Shown here: positions 57,728 through 64,000 of the stretch, one piece after another | Position numbering within the stretch: position 1 is the stretch's first letter | How the letters are laid out: every line of letters starts with the position of its first letter | Assembly: GCA_034664125.1 (NCBI GenBank) | Contig: JAXDIG010000024.1 | Location: forward strand, 1 to 64,000 | Source: JACVRW01 sp034664125 | GTDB lineage: Bacteria > Actinomycetota > Thermoleophilia > Solirubrobacterales > Thermoleophilaceae | Length of the DNA: 64,000 nt | Reading direction: 5' to 3' | Notes under the pieces: model-generated | What the model was told of the DNA's origin: nothing | Seen by the model: only the letters and a program-made list of their open reading frames with translations | Database searches by the model: none | Translations under genes and position numbers: made by a program

Positions 57728-59200
57728 CTACACGGGAGCCGAGTAGTCCTCCGGGTCCTCGAAGCCCCAATCGGCCGACTGCGTGACGCCCTCGAGCTGC
57801 GGCTGCACGGCAACCGCCTCCATCTCGGCGGTGTCCTCGTTGCTGTCGTTGGCCTCGGGCTCGGAAACAACCTCGGGCTCGAAGCGCGGCTGGGGCTCCG
57901 GCTCCGGGGCCGGCTCGGGCTCCGGCACCCGCAAATCCCGCGCCTCGATCTCCATGAACGGCTCGGGGTTGGTTTCGAGCAGGATGTCGTCGGCCACGCC
58001 CTTGAGGTCGCTGTCGAGGTAGCCGCAGAGCACGTCGCGCAGCAGCGCGCGCAGGTGCCCCTCCACCTCGGCGACCAGCTCGGCCGGCGAGTCGCCGTCC
58101 GGCCACCGGCGTGGCCCGCCGCCCATCACGAAGCGCTCCAGGGCCATCGCCGACTCCACGCGCCGCTGCACCAGCCTGCGGCGGCCCTCCTCGGCGCACA
58201 GCGCCGCGACGCGCAGCGCAAGGCTGGCCTCGCCGGCGTCGCTGGTCGCGTCCAGCAGCGCCCGCAGGCCGAGCAGGTGGTCCGAGAGCGCGTCGGCGTC
58301 GGAGGAGCGCTCGCAGCCCATCTCGAAGCGCCCCTGAGCCCAGGCGACATGCTGCGGCGGGTCGGCCCTCTCGATCGCCGCGACGAACTCGCGCAGGCCG
58401 GCCTCCTCCCCGCCCGGCAGGAACCAGTCGCCCGCCGGGGCGCCCGCCCCGCCGCCGAACGGCAGCGGCTGCCACGGCCCCTCGTCGGTGCGCCGCCAGC
58501 CGGGCGCTCCGAGGCCGATCCGCCCCGGCGCCCACAGGCGCAGCGCGCTGACCACCCGGACGAAGCGCTCCTCCGCCTCGTCTGCCGTGATGCCGTCCTC
58601 GGCGGTCACGTCGCGTTCCAGCACGCACAGCACCGCCGGCTCCCCGTCGCCGTTCTCGGGCCACACCGCCTCGGCCGGCGCGTCGGCGCCTTCGCCGCGC
58701 ATCAGCGACAGGCCGTCGCCGAGGTCGATGCGAGCTGCCTCGATCGCGACCCCACGCAGCGGCGCCACGACGCGCGCCGCCTGGGCGTCGCGGTACAGCG
58801 TGGCCTCGACCTCGCGGTAGACGCGCTCGAAGCGCTCCTCGGGGAAGCCGAAGCTGGTGGCGTCCTCGTAGAGGCGCTCGAGCATCGCCCGCAGGGCAGG
58901 CTCGGCCTGCTCGCCGCTCAGGTTCGCGCCGCCGCCGTTCACGCGCAGCCAGAGCGCGGCGCCGCTGCCGAGCTCATTCGCGGCGCGCGCGCAGGTGTCC
59001 AGCTCGCGCAGGCGCGACCAGCGCTCGGCGAGGAACCCCGCGGTACGCGGCTTGTACTGGTAGAGCGCCGGCCCGCGCCGGCCGGCCTGATCGATCACGT
59101 CGAACTCGACCTCGGCCCCGGTGCGCAGGTCATCGGTGAGCAACGCCGCGGCCTCGAGCGAGAAGTCCCGCAGCGCGCCGTAAAGAGCACGGTTGCGCAT
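57728..59200 (-). CDS. Hypothetical protein with proline-glutamate tail, 490 aa
   Basis: A soluble protein starting MRNRALYGALRDF. About 410 residues form a mixed alpha/beta body rich in Arg and Glu. Its segments include EAAALLTDDLRTGAEVEFDV, LLGLRALLDATSDAGEASLA and RVAALCAEEGRRRLVQRRVE. It ends in a low-complexity linker of Pro-Glu repeats (VPEPEPAPEPEPQPRFEPE) and an acidic C-terminus (WGFEDPEDYSAPV). The C-terminal half of the body, about 290-395, resembles helical regions of proteins that count or sense polysaccharide, but I make no assignment. No signal peptide or membrane helix is seen. Confidence 0.7.
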   Translation of the reverse strand: MRNRALYGALRDFSLEAAALLTDDLRTGAEVEFDVIDQAGRRGPALYQYKPRTAGFLAERWSRLRELDTCARAANELGSGAALWLRVNGGGANLSGEQAEPALRAMLERLYEDATSFGFPEERFERVYREVEATLYRDAQAARVVAPLRGVAIEAARIDLGDGLSLMRGEGADAPAEAVWPENGDGEPAVLCVLERDVTAEDGITADEAEERFVRVVSALRLWAPGRIGLGAPGWRRTDEGPWQPLPFGGGAGAPAGDWFLPGGEEAGLREFVAAIERADPPQHVAWAQGRFEMGCERSSDADALSDHLLGLRALLDATSDAGEASLALRVAALCAEEGRRRLVQRRVESAMALERFVMGGGPRRWPDGDSPAELVAEVEGHLRALLRDVLCGYLDSDLKGVADDILLETNPEPFMEIEARDLRVPEPEPAPEPEPQPRFEPEVVSEPEANDSNEDTAEMEAVAVQPQLEGVTQSADWGFEDPEDYSAPV

Positions 59201-59242
59201 AAGGCGCGGATTCGCCCTCGCAATGCGCGATCCTCCCGGGTG

Positions 59243-60070
59243 ATGGATGCCGCATACGCCCACTGCCGCCGTCTCCACCGGCGCTACGACCCGACCTACT
59301 ACTGGGCCACGCGGCGCCTCCCGCCCGAGGTCCGGCTGGCGGTTCACGCGCTGTACGCGTTCGTGCGCGAGGCCGATGAGATCGTCGACGGTCCCGGCCG
59401 CGCCGCCGACCCGGCGGTGCGGCGAGCGGAGCTCGATCGCTACGAGCAGCGTCTAGGGGAGGCGCTCGCGGGCGGGCCGGTGCGCGACCCCGCGATCACG
59501 GCGCTGGTCGACGCGGGCCGGCGGCACGAGCTGCCCCTCGAGCAGCTCGACTCGTATTTCGACTCGATGCGGATCGACTGCGCGCCCGTCCGCATGGCCA
59601 GCTGGGAGGAACTGGAGAGCTACATGCAGGGCAGCGCGGGCGCCGTGGGGCGGATCCTGGCGGTGCTGCTCGGCGCCCCGGCCGAGCGCCACGATTCGTT
59701 TGCGAGCCTGGCGCTCGCATTCCAGCTCACCAACTTCATCCGTGACGTGCGGGAGGACTGGGAGCTGGACCGCATCTATCTCCCCGGCGTGTCCGTCGAC
59801 CAGATCGCACGGGGCGAGCCGACCGACGGCTTCCGACGGCTGCTGGAGGTCGAGGTCGCCAGGGCGCGTGAGCTGTTCCGCCAGGGGGCCGGCGCCGCCG
59901 ACGTCGTGGCGCCGCGGGTGCGGCGCGGAATGAGCATGGCGCGCAGCGTCTACCTGTCCGTGCTGGACCGCACCGAACGGCTCGACTTCGACGTGCTGCG
60001 CAGCCGCGTCAGCCTCCCGCCGTGGGAGCTGGCCGGCGCCGTGGCGCACGGCCTGCGGGCCGGCGCATGA
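59243..60070 (+). CDS. Squalene/phytoene synthase family protein
   Basis: A 275-residue head-to-head prenyl synthase. The first Asp-rich motif is YAFVREADEIVD (about residues 34-45) and the second FQLTNFIRDVREDWELDRIY (about 160-179). Both are needed to bind the diphosphates of two prenyl donors. The length fits HpnC/HpnD and CrtB enzymes; the sequence does not decide squalene from phytoene. The ATG at 59243 is one codon after an in-frame GTG. It is joined to the reductase by a four-base overlap, so the product may be reduced next. No desaturase or hopene cyclase is in the window. Confidence 0.9.
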   Translation: MDAAYAHCRRLHRRYDPTYYWATRRLPPEVRLAVHALYAFVREADEIVDGPGRAADPAVRRAELDRYEQRLGEALAGGPVRDPAITALVDAGRRHELPLEQLDSYFDSMRIDCAPVRMASWEELESYMQGSAGAVGRILAVLLGAPAERHDSFASLALAFQLTNFIRDVREDWELDRIYLPGVSVDQIARGEPTDGFRRLLEVEVARARELFRQGAGAADVVAPRVRRGMSMARSVYLSVLDRTERLDFDVLRSRVSLPPWELAGAVAHGLRAGA

Positions 60071-61224
60071 CGCGCCGGGCCACCCTGCGCGGGGCGGAGC
60101 GCAGCCCGCTGGCCGACACCTCGGCCGACGTGCTCGTGTGCGGCGCCAGCTTCGCGGGGCTGGCGGTGGCGCGCGAGCTCGCCGGCAGCGGCGCCGACGT
60201 GCTGCTGCTGGATCGCTACGAGATCGGCGAGCGCGCCACGTCCGCCTGCGCGGCGCCGCTGCCCTGGCTCGAGGCGATGGGGCTGACCGGCGCGATCAGG
60301 CAGGAGCTGCGCTGCATGAGCTTCCACACCCCGCACGGCTCGGTGCGCTACCGCCTGCCGTGGAGCTGGGCGGCCTTCGACTACGCGGAGCTCTGCCACC
60401 TGCTGTTCGAGCAGTGCGACGCTCGCTTCGAGATAGCAAAGGTGTCCGGTCGCCGCGGCGACCTGGTCCTGACCGACCGCGGTGAGCTGAGCGCGCCGCT
60501 GGTCGTGGACGCGCTCGGGTGGCGGCGCGTGCTCGCGCAGGACGGCAACCAGCCTCCCGACGCGCCCCTCTCGCGCGGGCTCGAGGTGCATCCCGATGGC
60601 GGTGGCGCCGACCTCGACGTCTGGATCGAGCGCTCTCTGGTGCGCTACGGCTACGGATGGAGCGTGCCCGCCGGCGGCGAGCAGCGCGTGGGCGTGGGCT
60701 CGTACGAGCCGCGCCATCATGTGCGCGACCCGACGGTCGACCTGGCGGAGCGGCTCGGGCGCCCGCCGGTCCGCTACCAGGGCAACTGGTTCCCCCACCG
60801 CCTGCGCAGGGCGGCGCAGGACGGGGTCTTCTTCGTCGGCGACTCGGCGGGCCACTGCTTCCCGCTCTCGGGCGAGGGCATCCGCACGGCCTTCTACTTC
60901 GGAATCGCCTGCGGGCGCGAGCTGCGCGGCGTGCTGAGCGGTGAGCGCTCGCGCGAGCAGGCGCTGGACACCTACGGCCGGTTCAGCGCGTCGCACGCAC
61001 GCGCGTACGGGCTGGCGCTACGCCTGCAGTGGCTGATCCCGCGGCTGCCACCGCGGCTGCTCACGGCGGGGCTGCGGGCGTTCGGCCGCGGGCGCCTGGT
61101 GGAGCGCGCCTTCGGGTGGTATCTGGACCAGGCCGCGCCGGGCTACGCCGCGGCGCCGACCGGGCCCGCCGTGGCGGCCTCGGACGGAGCGCAGTCGCGC
61201 ACGCCGAGCCACTCGCTGCCGTAG
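60067..61224 (+). CDS. Geranylgeranyl reductase-like FAD oxidoreductase
   Basis: A 385-residue flavoprotein. The Rossmann motif is VLVCGASFAGLAVARELAGS, then LLLDRYEIGERATSACAAPL, where family members carry a redox Cys. The second FAD motif FFVGDSAGHCFPLSGEGIRT (about 270-289) is clear. Enzymes of this group saturate isoprenoid double bonds in chlorophyll side chains, archaeal lipids or menaquinone. Coupled to the prenyl synthase, it may reduce that product. The last 82 bases overlap the end of the HxlR gene on the other strand, an unusually long convergent overlap; the final 27 residues look unstructured. Confidence 0.87.
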   Translation: MTRRATLRGAERSPLADTSADVLVCGASFAGLAVARELAGSGADVLLLDRYEIGERATSACAAPLPWLEAMGLTGAIRQELRCMSFHTPHGSVRYRLPWSWAAFDYAELCHLLFEQCDARFEIAKVSGRRGDLVLTDRGELSAPLVVDALGWRRVLAQDGNQPPDAPLSRGLEVHPDGGGADLDVWIERSLVRYGYGWSVPAGGEQRVGVGSYEPRHHVRDPTVDLAERLGRPPVRYQGNWFPHRLRRAAQDGVFFVGDSAGHCFPLSGEGIRTAFYFGIACGRELRGVLSGERSREQALDTYGRFSASHARAYGLALRLQWLIPRLPPRLLTAGLRAFGRGRLVERAFGWYLDQAAPGYAAAPTGPAVAASDGAQSRTPSHSLP

Positions 61225-61505
61225 CGACGCATGTCGTCGATCAGCGGGACCAGGGCCTCGCCCTTGGTCGTGAGCGAGTACTCCACCCGCGGCGGCACCT
61301 CGGGGTAGGTGTGGCGCGCGACGATGCCCTGCTCCTCGAGCCCGCGCAGCCTCAGTGAGAGCGTGCGCGGGCTGATCCCGGCCAGCGAGCGCTCGAGCTC
61401 GCAGAAGCGGCTGCGACCCTCGGCGAGGTCGCGGATGACGAGGATGGTCCACTTGCCGCAGATGATGTCCGCGGTGGCGCAGACGGGGCACGTGGGATCC
61501 GGCAT
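61143..61505 (-). CDS. HxlR-family transcription regulator
   Basis: A 120-residue winged-helix regulator. The first residues have the redox-type cysteines CPVCATADIIC, then GKWTILVIRDLAEGRSRFCE, the recognition region ISPRTLSLRLRGLEEQGIV and the wing RVEYSLTTKGEALVPLID. Such proteins often sense aldehydes or oxidants through the N-terminal Cys. I chose the ATG at 61505 because TAACAT ends 7 bases upstream; an in-frame ATG 51 bases earlier would lie above the promoter. It probably represses itself through the operator at 61527. Confidence 0.92.
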   Translation of the reverse strand: MPDPTCPVCATADIICGKWTILVIRDLAEGRSRFCELERSLAGISPRTLSLRLRGLEEQGIVARHTYPEVPPRVEYSLTTKGEALVPLIDDMRRYGSEWLGVRDCAPSEAATAGPVGAAA

Positions 61506-61512
61506 ACGCCCG

Positions 61513-61518
61513 ATGTTA
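61513..61518 (-). promoter_or_regulatory. -10 hexamer TAACAT, leaderless HxlR start
   Basis: On the minus strand it ends 7 bases before the ATG at 61505. The operator lies 8 bases upstream. Confidence 0.55.
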
Positions 61519-61526
61519 TCGCAATG

Positions 61527-61541
61527 CTTCACAAACTGAAG
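61527..61541. promoter_or_regulatory. HxlR operator, perfect inverted repeat
   Basis: CTTCA-CAAAC-TGAAG is a perfect 5-bp inverted repeat with 5-base spacer in an A+T-richer patch over the expected -35 region of the HxlR gene. Position and form fit autorepression. Confidence 0.65.
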
Positions 61542-61572
61542 TAGCGCCATCGGCCTCCTCGCCAGGGCGCGG

Positions 61573-61591
61573 CGCGAAGCCGATCTTCGCG
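61573..61591 (-). terminator. Second hairpin after the AIM24 gene
   Basis: CGCGAAG and CTTCGCG pair perfectly around a 5-base loop, just beyond the hairpin at 61596. The two may act together to end the AIM24 message. Confidence 0.45.
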
Positions 61592-61595
61592 GGGT

Positions 61596-61615
61596 CCGGG
61601 GGCGCGAGCCCCCGG
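61596..61615 (-). terminator. Hairpin terminator of the AIM24 gene
   Basis: CCGGGGGC and GCCCCCGG form a perfect 8-bp stem capped by the GNRA tetraloop GCGA (read on the plus strand), 30 bases after the stop codon. Confidence 0.65.
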
Positions 61616-61644
61616 CCGCCATCGGGGCGGTCGCCTGAAGCGGC

Positions 61645-62358
61645 CTAGCCGGTCAGGTTCCCCAATAGCCCGCCGCCGCCACCGCTGCTGCCGGCGGTCG
61701 CCGCCTGCACGCGTCCCTCGCTCGGCTGCACCAGTACCCAGCCCTGCCCGCTGAAGGCCATCTGGACCGACTCGCCCGAGCCGCGCCCGATGAAGTTCTT
61801 CAGCTTGATGTCGGTCTTGATGCTGGTCTGGACGCTGGAGGCCCAGGTGATCGCCGCCTGGGGGTCCGCGAAGGTCGGGGCGTCTGCGGTGTTCAGCAGC
61901 ACGGGCGGGCCGTCGGAGACGATCGCCACCCAGCCGGTGCCCTGGAGCGCGGTGTTGAAGAGGCCGCCGCCCATCATCCCGCTGACCCCCTCGACGCGCT
62001 TGATGTCCCAGTCGATACCGGAGTCGAAGGCGAGCAGGTTCGTGCCGTTCACCGTGATGGCGTCGTTCTCTAGATAGATCAGGTGGATGTCCTGGGCCGT
62101 GTCGGCAAGGAAGACCTCACCGCTGCCGGACATCTTCATCAGCGTCGTGCCCTCGCCGGACACGGCCTTCTTGAGCATCCGGCCCATGCCGCCGGTGCCG
62201 GCGTGCTCGAACGAGACTTCGCCCTGGTAGGCGACCATCGACCCTGCCTTGGCCTGGATGGTCACGTCTCGGAGGCTCACCTTCAACAGCTTGCTGTTCT
62301 GGAGCGCGAAGGGCTGCTCGGACTTCGTCTCCTGGAACTCGCCAAGGGTGCTCTGCAA
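61645..62358 (-). CDS. AIM24/TIGR00266 family protein
   Basis: A 237-residue beta-rich protein of the AIM24 family (named for a yeast mitochondrial protein). Typical parts are QNSKLLKVSLRDVTIQAKAG, GSMVAYQGEVSFEHAG, SGSGEVFLADTAQDIHLIYL and LQGTGWVAIVSDGPPVLL. The C-terminus is Gly/Ser-rich. Members form trimers with a double-stranded beta-helix fold, and their function in bacteria is unknown. AGGAG lies 8 bases before the ATG, so this gene is translated in the usual way. Confidence 0.9.
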   Translation of the reverse strand: MQSTLGEFQETKSEQPFALQNSKLLKVSLRDVTIQAKAGSMVAYQGEVSFEHAGTGGMGRMLKKAVSGEGTTLMKMSGSGEVFLADTAQDIHLIYLENDAITVNGTNLLAFDSGIDWDIKRVEGVSGMMGGGLFNTALQGTGWVAIVSDGPPVLLNTADAPTFADPQAAITWASSVQTSIKTDIKLKNFIGRGSGESVQMAFSGQGWVLVQPSEGRVQAATAGSSGGGGGLLGNLTG

Positions 62359-62444
62359 GACAACTCCTTCTTTTCTGGTCGTTTAGAACTCGCCAACTGT
62401 CCGCGCAATGGAGGCGCACGTCAAGGGCAATCCGTCCAAGCCGT

Positions 62445-62450
62445 TACGCT
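62445..62450 (+). promoter_or_regulatory. -10 hexamer TACGCT, leaderless start
   Basis: It ends 8 bases before the in-frame TTG at 62459, which gives a clean signal peptide. Confidence 0.45.
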
Positions 62451-62458
62451 CACCGCCC

Positions 62459-64000
62459 TTGCATCGGTGCGCCGCCCTGATCGTGCTCGCAGTGCTCGCA
62501 CCGGCCGGTGCGGCGCAGGCCGCCGATCCGATCATGCCGCTCTCGGAAGTGCGCGCCGGCATGACCTGCACCGGGCTCTCGGTGGTGCGTGGCACGGAGA
62601 TCGCCTCCTTCGATGTCGAGGTGATGGACGTGATCGCGGACGACGCGTCCTACGGCGGCGCCCGGTTGCTGGTGCGGGTTTCGGGACCGGCCGTGGATGC
62701 CACGGGCGTCGGTCCCGGCTTCTCGGGCTCGCCGATCATCTGCGACGGCCGCAACGCCGGGGCGATCTCCGAGGGCATCGGCCAGTACGGCAACACCGTG
62801 GCGCTGGCCACGCCGATCGAGGCGATCCTCGGCGCACGGCCGAGCGCCGCGGCCGGCGCGCGCAGGGCGCCGCGACTGCTGCGCGCCGCGCGACCGCTCA
62901 CCGGCCCGCTCACCGTGTCCGGGCTCTCGCCGCGCACCGGCCGGCTGCTCACCCGCGCCGCGGCCCGCGCCGATCGCACGGTGCTGGCCGCTCCGCCCGG
63001 ACCGCTCGGCGGATATCCGGCGCAGGAGCTCGTTCCGGGAGCCGCTGTGGCCGCCTCGCTCTCGACGGGAGACATCGCGGTCGGTGCGGTCGGCACGGTC
63101 GCGTACCGCGACGGTGACCAGCTGTTCGCCTTCGGGCACGCGCTCGACGGCCTCGGCCGGCGCTCGCTGTTCCTGCAGGACGCCTACGTCTTCGGGGTGA
63201 TCAACAACCCGCTCGGCGTGCCGGACCTCGGCGCGATGACCTACAAGCTCACCTCGTCGGGGGGCCACGCGCTCGGGGCGATCACGAACGACACCTTCTC
63301 CGCGATCGCCGGGAGCGTCGGCGCCGGTCCGCCCTCGATCCCGCTGCGCGTGACGGCGGCCCTGAGCGGCACCGCCCAGCGGGTGACGCTCGACTCGCGC
63401 ATGGCGGACGAGCGCAAGCTCGGCCTGGGCGCGGGCATGGGGTTGCTCGCGCCGCTGTCGGCCTCGACCGCGCTCGACCGCCTGCTCGGCTCGTTCGAGC
63501 CGGTGGCGCTCACCGTGTGCACGCGCTTCCGCGTGCGCGAGCTGAGCAGGCCGATCGGCTTCTGCAACCCCTACTTCGACAGCTTCACGCCGCTCACGGA
63601 CATCGCCAGGGCCGCGGATCTGGTCGACGGCTTCGACCTGGCGCCGCTGCACATCCGCGGCGCGGCGGTCAGCCTGGCCGTCACGCGCGACTTCGCGGAC
63701 GACGTGATCGTCGGCGCGAGCGGCCCACGCCGCGTTCGCGCCGGCTCTACCGTGCCGGTGCGCGTCGCGCTGCGCCGCCGCGGTGACGGCGGTCGCTCGC
63801 TAACGGTGCGGGTGCCCATCCCCGCCGGCGTCCGGCCCGGCTCCCGGACCCTGGTCATCGAGGGCAACGGCTTCCCCGAGAACGACGAGGGGGACCTCCT
63901 GCTCGAGCTGGTCGGCGGGCTGACCGGCGATGGCACCGCCCACGCGTCCTCAGCCGAGGCGCGCACGGTGGTCCAGCTCGCGCGCAAGGTCGCCTCGCTG
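62459..64000 (+). CDS. Secreted S55 (SpoIVB)-like peptidase protein, 3' partial
   Basis: The frame is open from here to the window end (514 codons) and continues beyond. I chose the TTG at 62459 because TACGCT lies 8 bases upstream and the result is a clean signal peptide (ALIVLAVLAPAGAAQA); an ATG at 62408 would add 17 basic residues. Residues about 35-240 resemble the S55 domain of sporulation protease SpoIVB: GPGFSGSPIICDGRNAGAIS supplies the Ser of the FSGSP motif, and QLFAFGHALDGLGRRSLFL the His. Later residues form beta-rich modules. Peptidase activity is likely; no sporulation genes are nearby. Confidence 0.8.
   Translation, partial: MHRCAALIVLAVLAPAGAAQAADPIMPLSEVRAGMTCTGLSVVRGTEIASFDVEVMDVIADDASYGGARLLVRVSGPAVDATGVGPGFSGSPIICDGRNAGAISEGIGQYGNTVALATPIEAILGARPSAAAGARRAPRLLRAARPLTGPLTVSGLSPRTGRLLTRAAARADRTVLAAPPGPLGGYPAQELVPGAAVAASLSTGDIAVGAVGTVAYRDGDQLFAFGHALDGLGRRSLFLQDAYVFGVINNPLGVPDLGAMTYKLTSSGGHALGAITNDTFSAIAGSVGAGPPSIPLRVTAALSGTAQRVTLDSRMADERKLGLGAGMGLLAPLSASTALDRLLGSFEPVALTVCTRFRVRELSRPIGFCNPYFDSFTPLTDIARAADLVDGFDLAPLHIRGAAVSLAVTRDFADDVIVGASGPRRVRAGSTVPVRVALRRRGDGGRSLTVRVPIPAGVRPGSRTLVIEGNGFPENDEGDLLLELVGGLTGDGTAHASSAEARTVVQLARKVASL

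Overview
This window is about 70 percent or more G+C, has almost no intergenic space, and uses ATG, GTG and TTG starts. Its gene content suggests an actinobacterium of the class Thermoleophilia (Solirubrobacterales-like): wax ester synthase/DGAT, a Get3/ArsA-like ATPase pair, an MTase-GH57-GT4 set like the mycobacterial methylglucose lipopolysaccharide locus, an ECF sigma factor with a membrane tail, and many small secreted proteins. This placement is an inference from content, not from a marker gene. I saw no rRNA, tRNA, insertion sequence, phage gene or CRISPR array.

Layout. 0-10 kb: acyl-CoA dehydrogenase, a GT-C glycosyltransferase-like membrane protein, a CHAD protein, MeaB, an ECF sigma factor, then a GEMM-type (c-di-GMP-I-like) riboswitch in front of a secreted calcium-binding-repeat protein, and an RTX-repeat protein fused to an M15/LAS-type peptidase. 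10-25 kb: an FtsX-type ABC exporter, an orphan MreB, a receiver / histidine kinase / NarL-type regulator operon, an acyltransferase with a lipoprotein, an MFS transporter, an MMPL transporter and a secreted GDPD. 25.5-41 kb: an apparent amine-catabolic region. It holds a wrecked class III aminotransferase, FAD oxidases, a potDBCA uptake operon with two TetR regulators, a Rieske oxygenase, an acyl-CoA dehydrogenase, an ADP-forming acyl-CoA synthetase and a flavin amine oxidase. Two promoters in it, 10 kb apart, share the same 23-bp element and the same leaderless layout. 41-47 kb: a TMEM175-like channel, then GT4, GH57 and methyltransferase genes with a second, divergent methyltransferase. 47-64 kb: a Lon-N protein, a subtilase, WS/DGAT, gamma-glutamyltransferase, ParA-FtsZ, a SIS protein, the Get3-like pair, squalene/phytoene synthase with a geranylgeranyl-reductase-like enzyme, an HxlR regulator with a clear operator, AIM24, and the start of an S55 (SpoIVB)-like secreted protein.

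The strongest theme across the window is promoter architecture. At least fifteen genes have a TANNNT hexamer ending 6-9 bases before the start codon and no Shine-Dalgarno sequence, which predicts leaderless mRNAs. This pattern also decides several start codons below. Operons are tightly packed with 4-base stop/start overlaps, and several convergent genes overlap at their ends.
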